NCBI GenBank assembly: GCA_020216745.1
Contig: JAIWNQ010000280.1
Span: 1 to 14,257 of the forward strand
DNA from: Candidatus Hydrogenedens sp.
GTDB taxonomy: Bacteria; Hydrogenedentota; Hydrogenedentia; Hydrogenedentales; Hydrogenedentaceae
Length of the DNA stretch: 14,257 nucleotides
Direction of reading: 5' to 3'
The notes under the pieces were generated by a model. That model saw only the letters and a program-made list of their open reading frames with translations. It was not told where the DNA came from and searched no databases. The position numbers and the translations under genes are program-made. The first letter of the stretch is position 1. Every line of letters starts with the position of its first letter. Shown in pieces: positions 8,810 to 14,257 of this stretch.

Positions 8810-10492
8810 ATGTTTCCAAAAGCAAACTTAGAGAAGGTTATACATCAATTAGAAGAGATAGCGGACTATAAAGGGAATTGGGAGGGCTTTTTACCTATAG
8901 CGGAAAAGTTAAGAGGTGGAATTAACGAAATAAAGGAAAGAAGTAGCAAAATTGATGCGTTGTTAGTTGTTGCTATTGTGGGTGGGTCGGGGGTAGGGAA
9001 GTCGACATTAATTAATGCTATTGCTGGTGATAAAATTGCAAAGACCTCAGAAATGAGACCCTGCACAAATCGTCCTATTATTTATCATCCTCCAGATTGG
9101 GAGCCAGATTCTGAATTTAAGGAATTGTGTGAATTACATGCCCGTTCTGCCCTTGATAATATTGTTCTTATAGATACCCCAGATACAGATACGGTTATTA
9201 AAGAACATCGAAATTTTACAAAAAAGATGATAGAGAAATGCGACCTTATCCTTCTTTGTGGAAATGGAGATAAATATCTCGAAGAGGCAACATGGAGTAT
9301 TATTCGTGAAGTGAACAAAGAACGGGGTTTTGTTCTGGTGGAAACAAAAATGACTACGGAAACACCATCTATCATGGAGGACTGGCTGGAGAAATTAAAA
9401 CGGGATGGAATAGAGCCTCTAAATTATTTCCGTGTAAATGCCCTTCGTGCGTTGAATAGGAAATTAGGGACAAAATCAGAGGATACGGAAACAAATGAAT
9501 TTGATTTTTCGAAATTAGAAGATTTTCTTGCTCGACAACTTACGGATGCAAAGATTCGTCAGATAAAGACGGTAAATATTCATGGTTTGATAGAGAAAAT
9601 GATAACAAGATTAGATGACTTCTTGCATGAAACAGAGCCTGCAATTAACAAAATGAAGGAATTTATTGATACGAAAAAAGTAGAGTTAGTAGTACAACAT
9701 GAACGAATTATTCGGACAGAGTTTGGAAAAGAGTCGGGCACATTTTATCATCTATTGAAAGATGAAATTGCACCTGAATTGCATGGAATTTTTTTATTAC
9801 TTGTCCAGATGAAGGATCGTTTTGCAGGAGTTTTAAGTACTTTTTCTAAAGTGATTCGCCCATGGAAAATCATAGGTGAAATAGTTCAGTCTAACAAAGA
9901 AGAGATTACTTATTTTGATAAGAAAATTAATGAGATTGTTAATAGAATTGTATTGCAGATTTCAAAGAAAAGTACTCGTGAATTAGAGAATGTTCAGTAT
10001 GAACTTGCCTTTGCTCTTGATAAGGCACAGATTCGCAAAGATGCAGTTTTATCTATGTCTGAAAATTTCACATCAAATTTTTTTAATAGAGGGGTTAATT
10101 TTTTAAGAGAAAAGGTTGATTATTATCTCATACAGAAGGCAACGTGTTTGTCAAACTATTTTTTTGTGGAATTGTTTTATGTGCCTATGTATATAGTGCT
10201 GGCATTTTTTTTCTGGAAAATTATTCCGGGCTATTTTTTAGGTTCGTATCAAGGAACAAACTTTATTATTCATTCTTGTATTGTCTTTTTTGTCAGTGTG
10301 TTTGTCAGTTTTTGGATATATGATAAAGTTGTTTATGTTAGTGCAAGAAGTATACGAAAAAAAGTCATGAAGCAGTTTATAGATTATCTGCCAGATATTA
10401 TGAATCCATTTGTAGACTATGAAAAGCTTATCAACGAAGTGAAAGAACAGATTTATAAGATTCAGAATTTAAAAAAGAATTTGAATCTTTGA
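8810..10492 (+). CDS. Dynamin-like membrane GTPase, second of a tandem pair, with altered G4
   Basis: 560 residues, ATG at 8810. Its AGGAGG (8796-8801) overlaps the stop codon of the preceding gene, so the two are surely one transcript and probably made together. G1 is GGSGVGKS (58-65), G2-like TNRPII has Thr86, and G3 is DTPDTDT (122-128), again Asp for Gly. At the G4 place the sequence is VETKMTTE, so the guanine-specific NKxD is missing. Shared patterns with the first protein (DTPDxDxxxKEH, then xKYxxxA about 25 residues on) show common ancestry. A helical region at about 255-440 follows, then two hydrophobic segments (about 450-469 and 484-505) forming a membrane hairpin, and a basic helical tail. 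It probably partners the first GTPase as a hetero-oligomer; loss of NKxD suggests weaker nucleotide choice or a mainly structural role. Family assignment is moderately sure; partnership is inference. Confidence 0.73.
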   Translation: MFPKANLEKVIHQLEEIADYKGNWEGFLPIAEKLRGGINEIKERSSKIDALLVVAIVGGSGVGKSTLINAIAGDKIAKTSEMRPCTNRPIIYHPPDWEPDSEFKELCELHARSALDNIVLIDTPDTDTVIKEHRNFTKKMIEKCDLILLCGNGDKYLEEATWSIIREVNKERGFVLVETKMTTETPSIMEDWLEKLKRDGIEPLNYFRVNALRALNRKLGTKSEDTETNEFDFSKLEDFLARQLTDAKIRQIKTVNIHGLIEKMITRLDDFLHETEPAINKMKEFIDTKKVELVVQHERIIRTEFGKESGTFYHLLKDEIAPELHGIFLLLVQMKDRFAGVLSTFSKVIRPWKIIGEIVQSNKEEITYFDKKINEIVNRIVLQISKKSTRELENVQYELAFALDKAQIRKDAVLSMSENFTSNFFNRGVNFLREKVDYYLIQKATCLSNYFFVELFYVPMYIVLAFFFWKIIPGYFLGSYQGTNFIIHSCIVFFVSVFVSFWIYDKVVYVSARSIRKKVMKQFIDYLPDIMNPFVDYEKLINEVKEQIYKIQNLKKNLNL

Positions 10493-10500
10493 GATGATAT

Positions 10501-10530
10501 TTGACATTTGAGTTGAATGTTGTATATAAT
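10501..10530 (+). promoter_or_regulatory. Near-consensus sigma70-type promoter upstream of the bTHX gene
   Basis: TTGACA at 10501-10506 and TATAAT at 10525-10530, both perfect hexamers, are separated by 18 bases. Transcription would start near 10537 and give a leader of about 67 bases before the bTHX ATG at 10604. It lies just after the stop of the second GTPase gene, so it separates the ribosomal genes from that operon. A strong housekeeping promoter fits a ribosomal protein gene. Confidence 0.8.
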
Positions 10531-10603
10531 AATAACTCCTTTTAATTTTTTATTTTTAAGGAATAAATTTACCTAACATGATATAAGGAATACATATAAA
10601 TTT

Positions 10604-10702
10604 ATGGGTAAAGGAGACCGACGAACGAAGCGTGGAAAGATTTGGCGCGGAACCTACGGTAAGACGAGGCCGAAGCCTGGAAGTAAAAAAGCAGATAAAT
10701 AA
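10604..10702 (+). CDS. Small ribosomal protein bTHX (30S protein Thx/S31)
   Basis: 32 residues, very basic. The start [13 protein letters not shown] and the following GTYGKTRPK match bTHX, a short peptide that sits in the head of the 30S subunit among 16S rRNA helices in Thermus, and is known in Bacteroidota and some other phyla. The full length is typical of the family, and the stop is TAA at 10700-10702. AAGGA at 10585-10589 is a ribosome site, though 14 bases from the ATG is long. It has its own strong promoter and lies directly ahead of the str operon that encodes S12 and S7, which fits co-supply of 30S proteins. Recognition rests on the MGKGD start, the lysine/arginine-rich body and the ribosomal setting; it is too short for many gene finders. 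Confidence 0.88.
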   Translation: MGKGDRRTKRGKIWRGTYGKTRPKPGSKKADK

Positions 10703-10709
10703 ATGTGAG

Positions 10710-10739
10710 TTGAAATTATAATTTTACTTTTGATATACT
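10710..10739 (+). promoter_or_regulatory. Sigma70-type promoter with extended -10 for the str operon
   Basis: TTGAAA (10710-10715) and TATACT (10734-10739) are separated by 18 bases, and TGA directly before the -10 makes a TGN extended -10. Transcription would begin near 10746, leaving about 85 bases of leader before rpsL. A 12-base perfect palindrome, AAATTATAATTT (10713-10724), overlaps the end of the -35, and the inverted repeat TTTTGC/GCAAAA (10741-10746 and 10754-10759) lies at the start site. Either could be an operator. This promoter would add to read-through from the bTHX promoter. Confidence 0.68.
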
Positions 10740-10817
10740 ATTTTGCCCACGACGCAAAAAGTTTCATTACCCAAATAAAATCAAAAAATCAATAGTGTAA
10801 TTCTGTTGCTAATGAAC

Positions 10818-10823
10818 AGGAGG
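10818..10823 (+). promoter_or_regulatory. Perfect Shine-Dalgarno that fixes the TTG start of rpsL
   Basis: AGGAGG lies 7 bases before the TTG at 10831. The protein read from this TTG begins [14 protein letters not shown], the conserved S12 N-terminus, and there is no in-frame ATG nearby, so the TTG start is well supported. Confidence 0.9.
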
Positions 10824-10830
10824 AAAATCC

Positions 10831-11256
10831 TTGCCAACGATAGGACAATTATTGAAAGGTGCCCGTAAACCAAGGGCAAAGAGAACAAAGGCGCCGGCAT
10901 TGAAAGCATGCCCGCAGGCGTCAGGTACGTGTACACGTGTATATACGATGACACCAAAGAAACCTAATTCCGCTTTGCGGAAAGTGGCACGTGTTCGATT
11001 AAAGAATGGATATGAAGTAACTGTATATATACCGGGTGTAGGTCATAATTTACAAGAGCACTCTCAGGTATTGATTCGTGGTGGTCGTGTAAAAGACCTT
11101 CCGGGTGTTCGTTATCATTTAATTCGTGGTGTTTTAGATGCCATGGGTGACATGGGCGGAACTGCAAGTGTTAAAGATGATGGTGGCAAGAAAGTTCATG
11201 CAGGCCGTTGGGTTAGCCGTTCAAAATATGGTGTTAAAAAACCAAAACAATCATGA
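10831..11256 (+). CDS. rpsL: 30S ribosomal protein S12
   Basis: 141 residues; S12 sits at the decoding centre of the 30S subunit and helps check codon-anticodon pairing. Universal motifs are present: [20 protein letters not shown] (27-46) and [16 protein letters not shown] (81-96). Counted from Met, Lys43 and Lys88, the usual streptomycin-resistance positions, are both unchanged, and Asp89, the methylthiolated residue in E. coli, is present. S12 is usually about 124 residues. The surplus is an insertion of roughly 16 residues between LDAMG and [10 protein letters not shown] (about 104-129), rich in Gly, Asp and Lys. Translation starts at TTG, rare for a ribosomal protein. It is the first gene of the str operon, 23 bases before rpsG. 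Identity is certain. Confidence 0.97.
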   Translation: MPTIGQLLKGARKPRAKRTKAPALKACPQASGTCTRVYTMTPKKPNSALRKVARVRLKNGYEVTVYIPGVGHNLQEHSQVLIRGGRVKDLPGVRYHLIRGVLDAMGDMGGTASVKDDGGKKVHAGRWVSRSKYGVKKPKQS

Positions 11257-11279
11257 AATTAATTTTTGAAGGATAAGCA

Positions 11280-11753
11280 ATGCCAAGAAGAAGAGAAGTT
11301 CAAAAACGTGAAGTTTTACCTGACCCGAAGTATAACAGCACATTAGTTGCAAAGTTTGTCAATATTGTAATGTCAAATGGTAAGAAAAGTGTAGCAGAGA
11401 GAATTGTATACAATGCATTAGGTATTATTAAGAAGAAGTTACCGGATAAGGACCCGTTAGAAGTTTTTAGTACCGGGATTGAGAATGCAAAGCCGTTAGT
11501 ACATGTGAAATCACGGCGTATAGGCGGTGCTACTTATCAAGTTCCAGTTGAAATAGAGCCGAATACGCGTACCTCTATTGCACTTCGCTGGATTCGTAGT
11601 TATGCACGGAATCGTGGGGAAAAGACCATGGAGGAGCGATTGGCAGGTGAATTAATTGATTGTTATAACAAACAAGGTAATACGATAAAGAAACGTGAAG
11701 ATACACACCGAATGGCAGAAGCCAACAAGGCGTTTATACATTTCAGATATTAA
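11280..11753 (+). CDS. rpsG: 30S ribosomal protein S7
   Basis: 157 residues, the normal length (about 155-157). S7 nucleates assembly of the 30S head by binding the 3' major domain of 16S rRNA, and touches E-site tRNA. The sequence starts [20 protein letters not shown] and contains [18 protein letters not shown] (about 74-91) and [10 protein letters not shown], all standard. ATG 11280 has AAGGA (11269-11273) 6 bases ahead. In E. coli S7 represses its operon by binding the rpsL-rpsG gap; here that gap is only 23 bases, so any such control would need a different site. Identity is certain. Confidence 0.97.
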   Translation: MPRRREVQKREVLPDPKYNSTLVAKFVNIVMSNGKKSVAERIVYNALGIIKKKLPDKDPLEVFSTGIENAKPLVHVKSRRIGGATYQVPVEIEPNTRTSIALRWIRSYARNRGEKTMEERLAGELIDCYNKQGNTIKKREDTHRMAEANKAFIHFRY

Positions 11754-11785
11754 CAGATGATACCGAGTTTTTTATATAAGAAGTT

Positions 11786-11795
11786 AAGGAGAAAA
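11786..11795 (+). repeat. Direct repeat AAGGAGAAAA, upstream copy
   Basis: This 10-base string follows the rpsG stop by 32 bases and recurs identically at 11960-11969, 174 bases on. It looks like a ribosome binding site, but no start codon follows it at a useful distance. It may be a stranded native fusA ribosome site or one side of a target duplication. Two A-rich Shine-Dalgarno sites could also match by chance. Confidence 0.55.
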
Positions 11796-11800
11796 GCAAT

Positions 11801-11959
11801 AACAGGCTGAGCGGAGCACTCCGGTGAGCCCGGGGTTGCGAAGCACAGCTGTAACATATAAAGAAATGATTGTCCTACAGTTAAATATGTAGGGAGTCAA
11901 TATTGAAAGTTGAATACAGCAAGTGCCAGGGCCCCGGGTGTAGCGGACACGCAGACGCC
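11801..11959 (+). promoter_or_regulatory. Structured fusA leader or small palindromic insert between rpsG and fusA
   Basis: By hand pairing the segment folds as a nested hairpin. CCCGGGG (11829-11835) pairs with CCCCGGG (11932-11938), GCAC (11843-11846) with GTGC (11923-11926), and GCTGTA (11848-11853) with TACAGC (11915-11920). An inner stem pairs TCCTACA (11873-11879) with TGTAGGG (11888-11894), with one G-T pair. Outside this, CGGAG-CA-CTCCG (11812-11823) and GTGT/ACAC (11938-11941/11947-11950) are local palindromes. The edges are GC-rich (about 58% at 11801-11860, 64% at 11921-11970) while the middle is about 32%. It could be a cis-acting mRNA structure controlling EF-G, or a MITE-like or other small insert framed by the repeat AAGGAGAAAA. 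A 22-codon reading frame (GTG 11824 to TAG 11892) preceded by GGAG could be a leader peptide, but evidence is thin. I recognise no known RNA family. Confidence 0.5.
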
Positions 11960-11969
11960 AAGGAGAAAA
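11960..11969 (+). repeat. Direct repeat AAGGAGAAAA, downstream copy, also the fusA ribosome site
   Basis: Identical to 11786-11795. The AAGGAG (11960-11965) is 13 bases before the fusA ATG at 11979, somewhat long but the only plausible site, and it supports the ATG over the upstream in-frame TTG at 11910. Confidence 0.6.
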
Positions 11970-11978
11970 CAAAGCGTT

Positions 11979-14078
11979 ATGCCACGCAAATACCCGATAG
12001 AAAATATCCGTAATATAGGGATAGCGGCCCATATCGATGCCGGCAAGACCACCGTTACTGAACGTGTCTTGTACTACTCCGGCCGAGTGCACCGCGTGGG
12101 CGAGGTCCATGACGGTGCCGCTACCATGGATTACATGGAGCAGGAACGAGAGCGCGGTATCACCATAACCTCAGCAGCCACAGCATGTGAATGGAATGGC
12201 AAGCGAATCAATATCATTGATACGCCGGGTCATATTGATTTCACAGCAGAAGTGGAACGCTGTATGAGGGTTCTCGATGGAGCCATCATTGTGTTTTGTG
12301 GTGTCGCGGGCGTCCAACCTCAGTCCGAAACAGTATGGAGACAGGCGGATAAATATAAAGTTCCGCGAATAGCCTTCATAAATAAAATGGACCGAGTGGG
12401 CGCTAATTTCTTCCAAGCAGTTGAGTCCATTGGGAATCGACTCCACGCTTTAGCCCTTCCTGTTCAAATTCCTGTCGGTAGTGAAGAAAATTTTATTGGA
12501 GTAATCGATTTAATAAGTCAGAAGATGATTACTTGGGTCGGAGAGAGTGTTGACTGTGTTCAGGTGGTAGAGGAAATTCCTAAGGAGTACCAAGATGATG
12601 CTCGCTTTTGGAAAATGCATCTTATCGAAACGGTGGCAAACTTAGACATGGATGTTCTTTCTCTTTGTATTGAAGGGAAAGATGTCCCAAATGACGTGCT
12701 GAAGAGAGCAATTCGTCGAATATGTATTAGTCGTGAAGCAACGCCGGTATTGTGTGGGAGTGCACTGAAAAATAAAGGGATACGATTACTTCTCGATGCG
12801 GTGGTTGATTATTTACCGTCTCCAATAGACTTACCACCGTATGAAGGGACTATCCCGAGGGAACCGGATAAAAAAGTGCTACGCCATCCTTCGGATGATG
12901 AGCCGTTCTCAGCTTTGGCGTTCAAAATCATCAGTGACCCGCATGTAGGCAAACTAACCTTTGTCCGTGTTTATTCCGGAGTTATTGAGACTGGTCAAAC
13001 AGTCTTAAATGCAAGAACCGGAATGAAGGAAAGGTTAGGTAGAATTGTAGAGTTACATGCAGATGAACGAACGGAAATCAAAGAACTGCGAACTGGAGAT
13101 ATCGGGGCGGTTATTGGTTGCAAAAGTGTATTAACGGGTGATACGCTTTGTGCTCCGAAGAACCCGGTAGCCTTAATGCCCGTAACATTTCCGGAACCGG
13201 TTGTCTATATCGCTATCGAACCGAAAACGAAAGCAGACCAGGACAAACTTTCGAATGCTCTGCACCGATTTGCCGATGAAGACCCGACCTTTCGGGTTCG
13301 AGTGAACGAAGAAACAGGGCAGACGATTATTGCTGGTATGGGCGAACTTCACCTTGAAATTATTATTGACCGTATGAAGCGGGAATTTGGTGTTTCTGCT
13401 CATGTAGGCAAACCGATTGTTGCGTATCGGGAAACGGTAAGGCAACCAGCCACCGCTGATAAAAAATTTGTTCGTCAAACGGGTGGTCGTGGTCAGTATG
13501 GACATGTGGTCTTGACCATCGAACCGTTACCTCGTGGTTCCGGTTTTGTGTTTGAGGATAAGACTGTAGGTGGTGTTATTCCTAAGAATTACATCCCTGC
13601 CATAGAAAAAGGCTGTCGCGAGGCCCTTGAAACGGGAATTGTCGCCGGTTATCCTATGGTGGATGTAAAAATTACGCTTACGTTTGGTTCGTATCACGAG
13701 GTTGATTCCTCAGATCTGGCGTTCCAAATTGCAGGTTCAATGGCGACAAAAGAGGCGGCAATGAATGCCCGACCTATTTTGCTCGAACCTATTATGAAAC
13801 TGGAAATAGATACACCTCCGGAATACACGGGTGATATTATTACAGACTTAGACCATCGGCGAGGACGACTCCTCCGTATGGAAGTGGATGGGCAAAGACA
13901 AGTCATATATGCCTTGGCACCTTTGGCAGAACTCTTTGGCTATGCGAACGATTTGCGCTCGTGCAGTCAAGGGCGAGCCAATTATAGTATGGAATTTGAC
14001 CGATATGAAGAGGTTACTCCGGAAGTGGGTAACCGAATCATGGAACGGTTAGGAAGTAGTTACCGTTTTGAATCATGA
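11979..14078 (+). CDS. fusA: Translation elongation factor G
   Basis: 699 residues, normal for EF-G (about 690-704). EF-G is the cytoplasmic GTPase that moves tRNA and mRNA through the ribosome and, with RRF, recycles it. Visible motifs: AHIDAGKT (17-24), RGITI (59-63), DTPGH (81-85), NKMD (135-138) and GSALKNKG for G5. The C-terminal domains carry [24 protein letters not shown] and RANYSMEF. I chose ATG 11979 because [20 protein letters not shown] matches the family start; the in-frame TTG at 11910 would add 23 unrelated residues from the leader. It sits 225 bases after rpsG, long for this operon, and 87 bases before tuf. Bases 11979-12180 are richer in GC than the later gene. Near the C-terminus, [20 protein letters not shown] departs a little from common EF-G. 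Identity is certain. Confidence 0.97.
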   Translation: MPRKYPIENIRNIGIAAHIDAGKTTVTERVLYYSGRVHRVGEVHDGAATMDYMEQERERGITITSAATACEWNGKRINIIDTPGHIDFTAEVERCMRVLDGAIIVFCGVAGVQPQSETVWRQADKYKVPRIAFINKMDRVGANFFQAVESIGNRLHALALPVQIPVGSEENFIGVIDLISQKMITWVGESVDCVQVVEEIPKEYQDDARFWKMHLIETVANLDMDVLSLCIEGKDVPNDVLKRAIRRICISREATPVLCGSALKNKGIRLLLDAVVDYLPSPIDLPPYEGTIPREPDKKVLRHPSDDEPFSALAFKIISDPHVGKLTFVRVYSGVIETGQTVLNARTGMKERLGRIVELHADERTEIKELRTGDIGAVIGCKSVLTGDTLCAPKNPVALMPVTFPEPVVYIAIEPKTKADQDKLSNALHRFADEDPTFRVRVNEETGQTIIAGMGELHLEIIIDRMKREFGVSAHVGKPIVAYRETVRQPATADKKFVRQTGGRGQYGHVVLTIEPLPRGSGFVFEDKTVGGVIPKNYIPAIEKGCREALETGIVAGYPMVDVKITLTFGSYHEVDSSDLAFQIAGSMATKEAAMNARPILLEPIMKLEIDTPPEYTGDIITDLDHRRGRLLRMEVDGQRQVIYALAPLAELFGYANDLRSCSQGRANYSMEFDRYEEVTPEVGNRIMERLGSSYRFES

Positions 14079-14152
14079 AAATTTACCAGAGCCTAAAAAC
14101 TCTGTTGAAATATAAAAACAATAAGAAGTTTGTTTAACAAAAAAACAGATAT

Positions 14153-14157
14153 AGGAG
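14153..14157 (+). promoter_or_regulatory. Shine-Dalgarno of tuf
   Basis: AGGAG lies 8 bases before ATG 14166. The 87-base gap after fusA shows no promoter or T-tract terminator. A 5-base inverted repeat CAGAG/CTCTG (14087-14091, 14100-14104) is too weak to call, so tuf is probably read from the str operon transcript. Confidence 0.7.
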
Positions 14158-14165
14158 ATAACATC

Positions 14166-14257
14166 ATGTCGAAGCAGAAGTTTGAGCGGAAGAAGCCGCA
14201 TGTGAACATTGGGACGATAGGACACGTGGATCATGGTAAGACGACATTAACGAGTGC
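14166..14257 (+). CDS. tuf: Translation elongation factor Tu, N-terminal fragment (cut by window end)
   Basis: Thirty complete codons are visible. They read [20 protein letters not shown] and continue with [10 protein letters not shown], including the P-loop GHVDHGKT (19-26) that binds GTP. EF-Tu brings aminoacyl-tRNA to the ribosome. The position right after fusA is the standard str operon order rpsL-rpsG-fusA-tuf. The remaining roughly 365 residues lie beyond the window. Identity is certain from the N-terminus and context. Confidence 0.96.
   Translation, partial: MSKQKFERKKPHVNIGTIGHVDHGKTTLTS

Noticed and set aside
8866..9375. Antisense open frames of 66 and 96 residues within the second GTPase gene
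   Set aside because: They lie opposite the conserved P-loop and G3 coding sequence and have no ribosome site or family resemblance.
11910..11978. Upstream in-frame extension of fusA from TTG 11910
   Set aside because: The extra 23 residues do not resemble EF-G, no ribosome site precedes the TTG, and [12 protein letters not shown] is the expected family start.
11784..12110. 108-residue open frame on the minus strand over the fusA leader
   Set aside because: It runs antisense into conserved fusA coding sequence, and its content shows no family pattern; it is a shadow of the GC-rich patch.
14087..14104. Terminator hairpin between fusA and tuf
   Set aside because: The CAGAG/CTCTG stem has only 5 pairs and no T-tract follows; fusA and tuf are normally co-transcribed.

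Overview
The window looks like chromosomal DNA from a Gram-negative-type, AT-rich bacterium that uses the standard genetic code, has strong AGGAGG-type ribosome binding sites, and makes c-type cytochromes by System II (ResB + CcsA). I cannot name the organism. The long periplasmic insert in CcsA, the small exported-type protein before ResB, the PEP/pyruvate-binding protein with a KaiC-like head and the tandem membrane GTPases together resemble uncultivated Planctomycetota/Hydrogenedentota-like lineages. That placement is inference from memory of such neighbourhoods, not a search result.

Region 1 (1-3471, + strand) is a cytochrome c maturation cluster. It holds the C-terminal end of an uncharacterised, probably exported protein, then resB, then ccsA, with an ATGA stop/start overlap between the last two. 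Region 2 (3507-6128, - strand) is one large gene, convergent with ccsA. It joins a degenerate KaiC/RecA-like domain to a pyruvate phosphate dikinase-type ATP-grasp domain but lacks the phosphohistidine and PEP-utilising domains. Region 3 (6235-10492, + strand) holds a PilZ (c-di-GMP receptor-like) protein followed by two adjacent, paralogous dynamin-like membrane GTPases. Both GTPases have DTPD instead of DxxG in motif G3, and the second also lacks NKxD.

Region 4 (10501-14257, + strand) is the translation locus. A near-perfect sigma70 promoter drives a 32-codon gene for ribosomal protein bTHX. A second promoter then precedes the str operon rpsL-rpsG-fusA-tuf, with tuf cut by the window end. 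rpsL starts with TTG behind a perfect Shine-Dalgarno and carries a roughly 16-residue C-terminal insertion. Between rpsG and fusA lies a 225-base spacer with a nested inverted-repeat structure, framed by two copies of AAGGAGAAAA. It is GC-rich at both edges, and the first ~200 bases of fusA are also richer in GC than the rest of the gene. This spacer is the least explained part of the window and the best candidate for an undescribed regulatory RNA or small inserted element.

No tRNA, rRNA, CRISPR array, insertion sequence or transposase gene was seen, and no gene-free stretch exceeds 300 bases.
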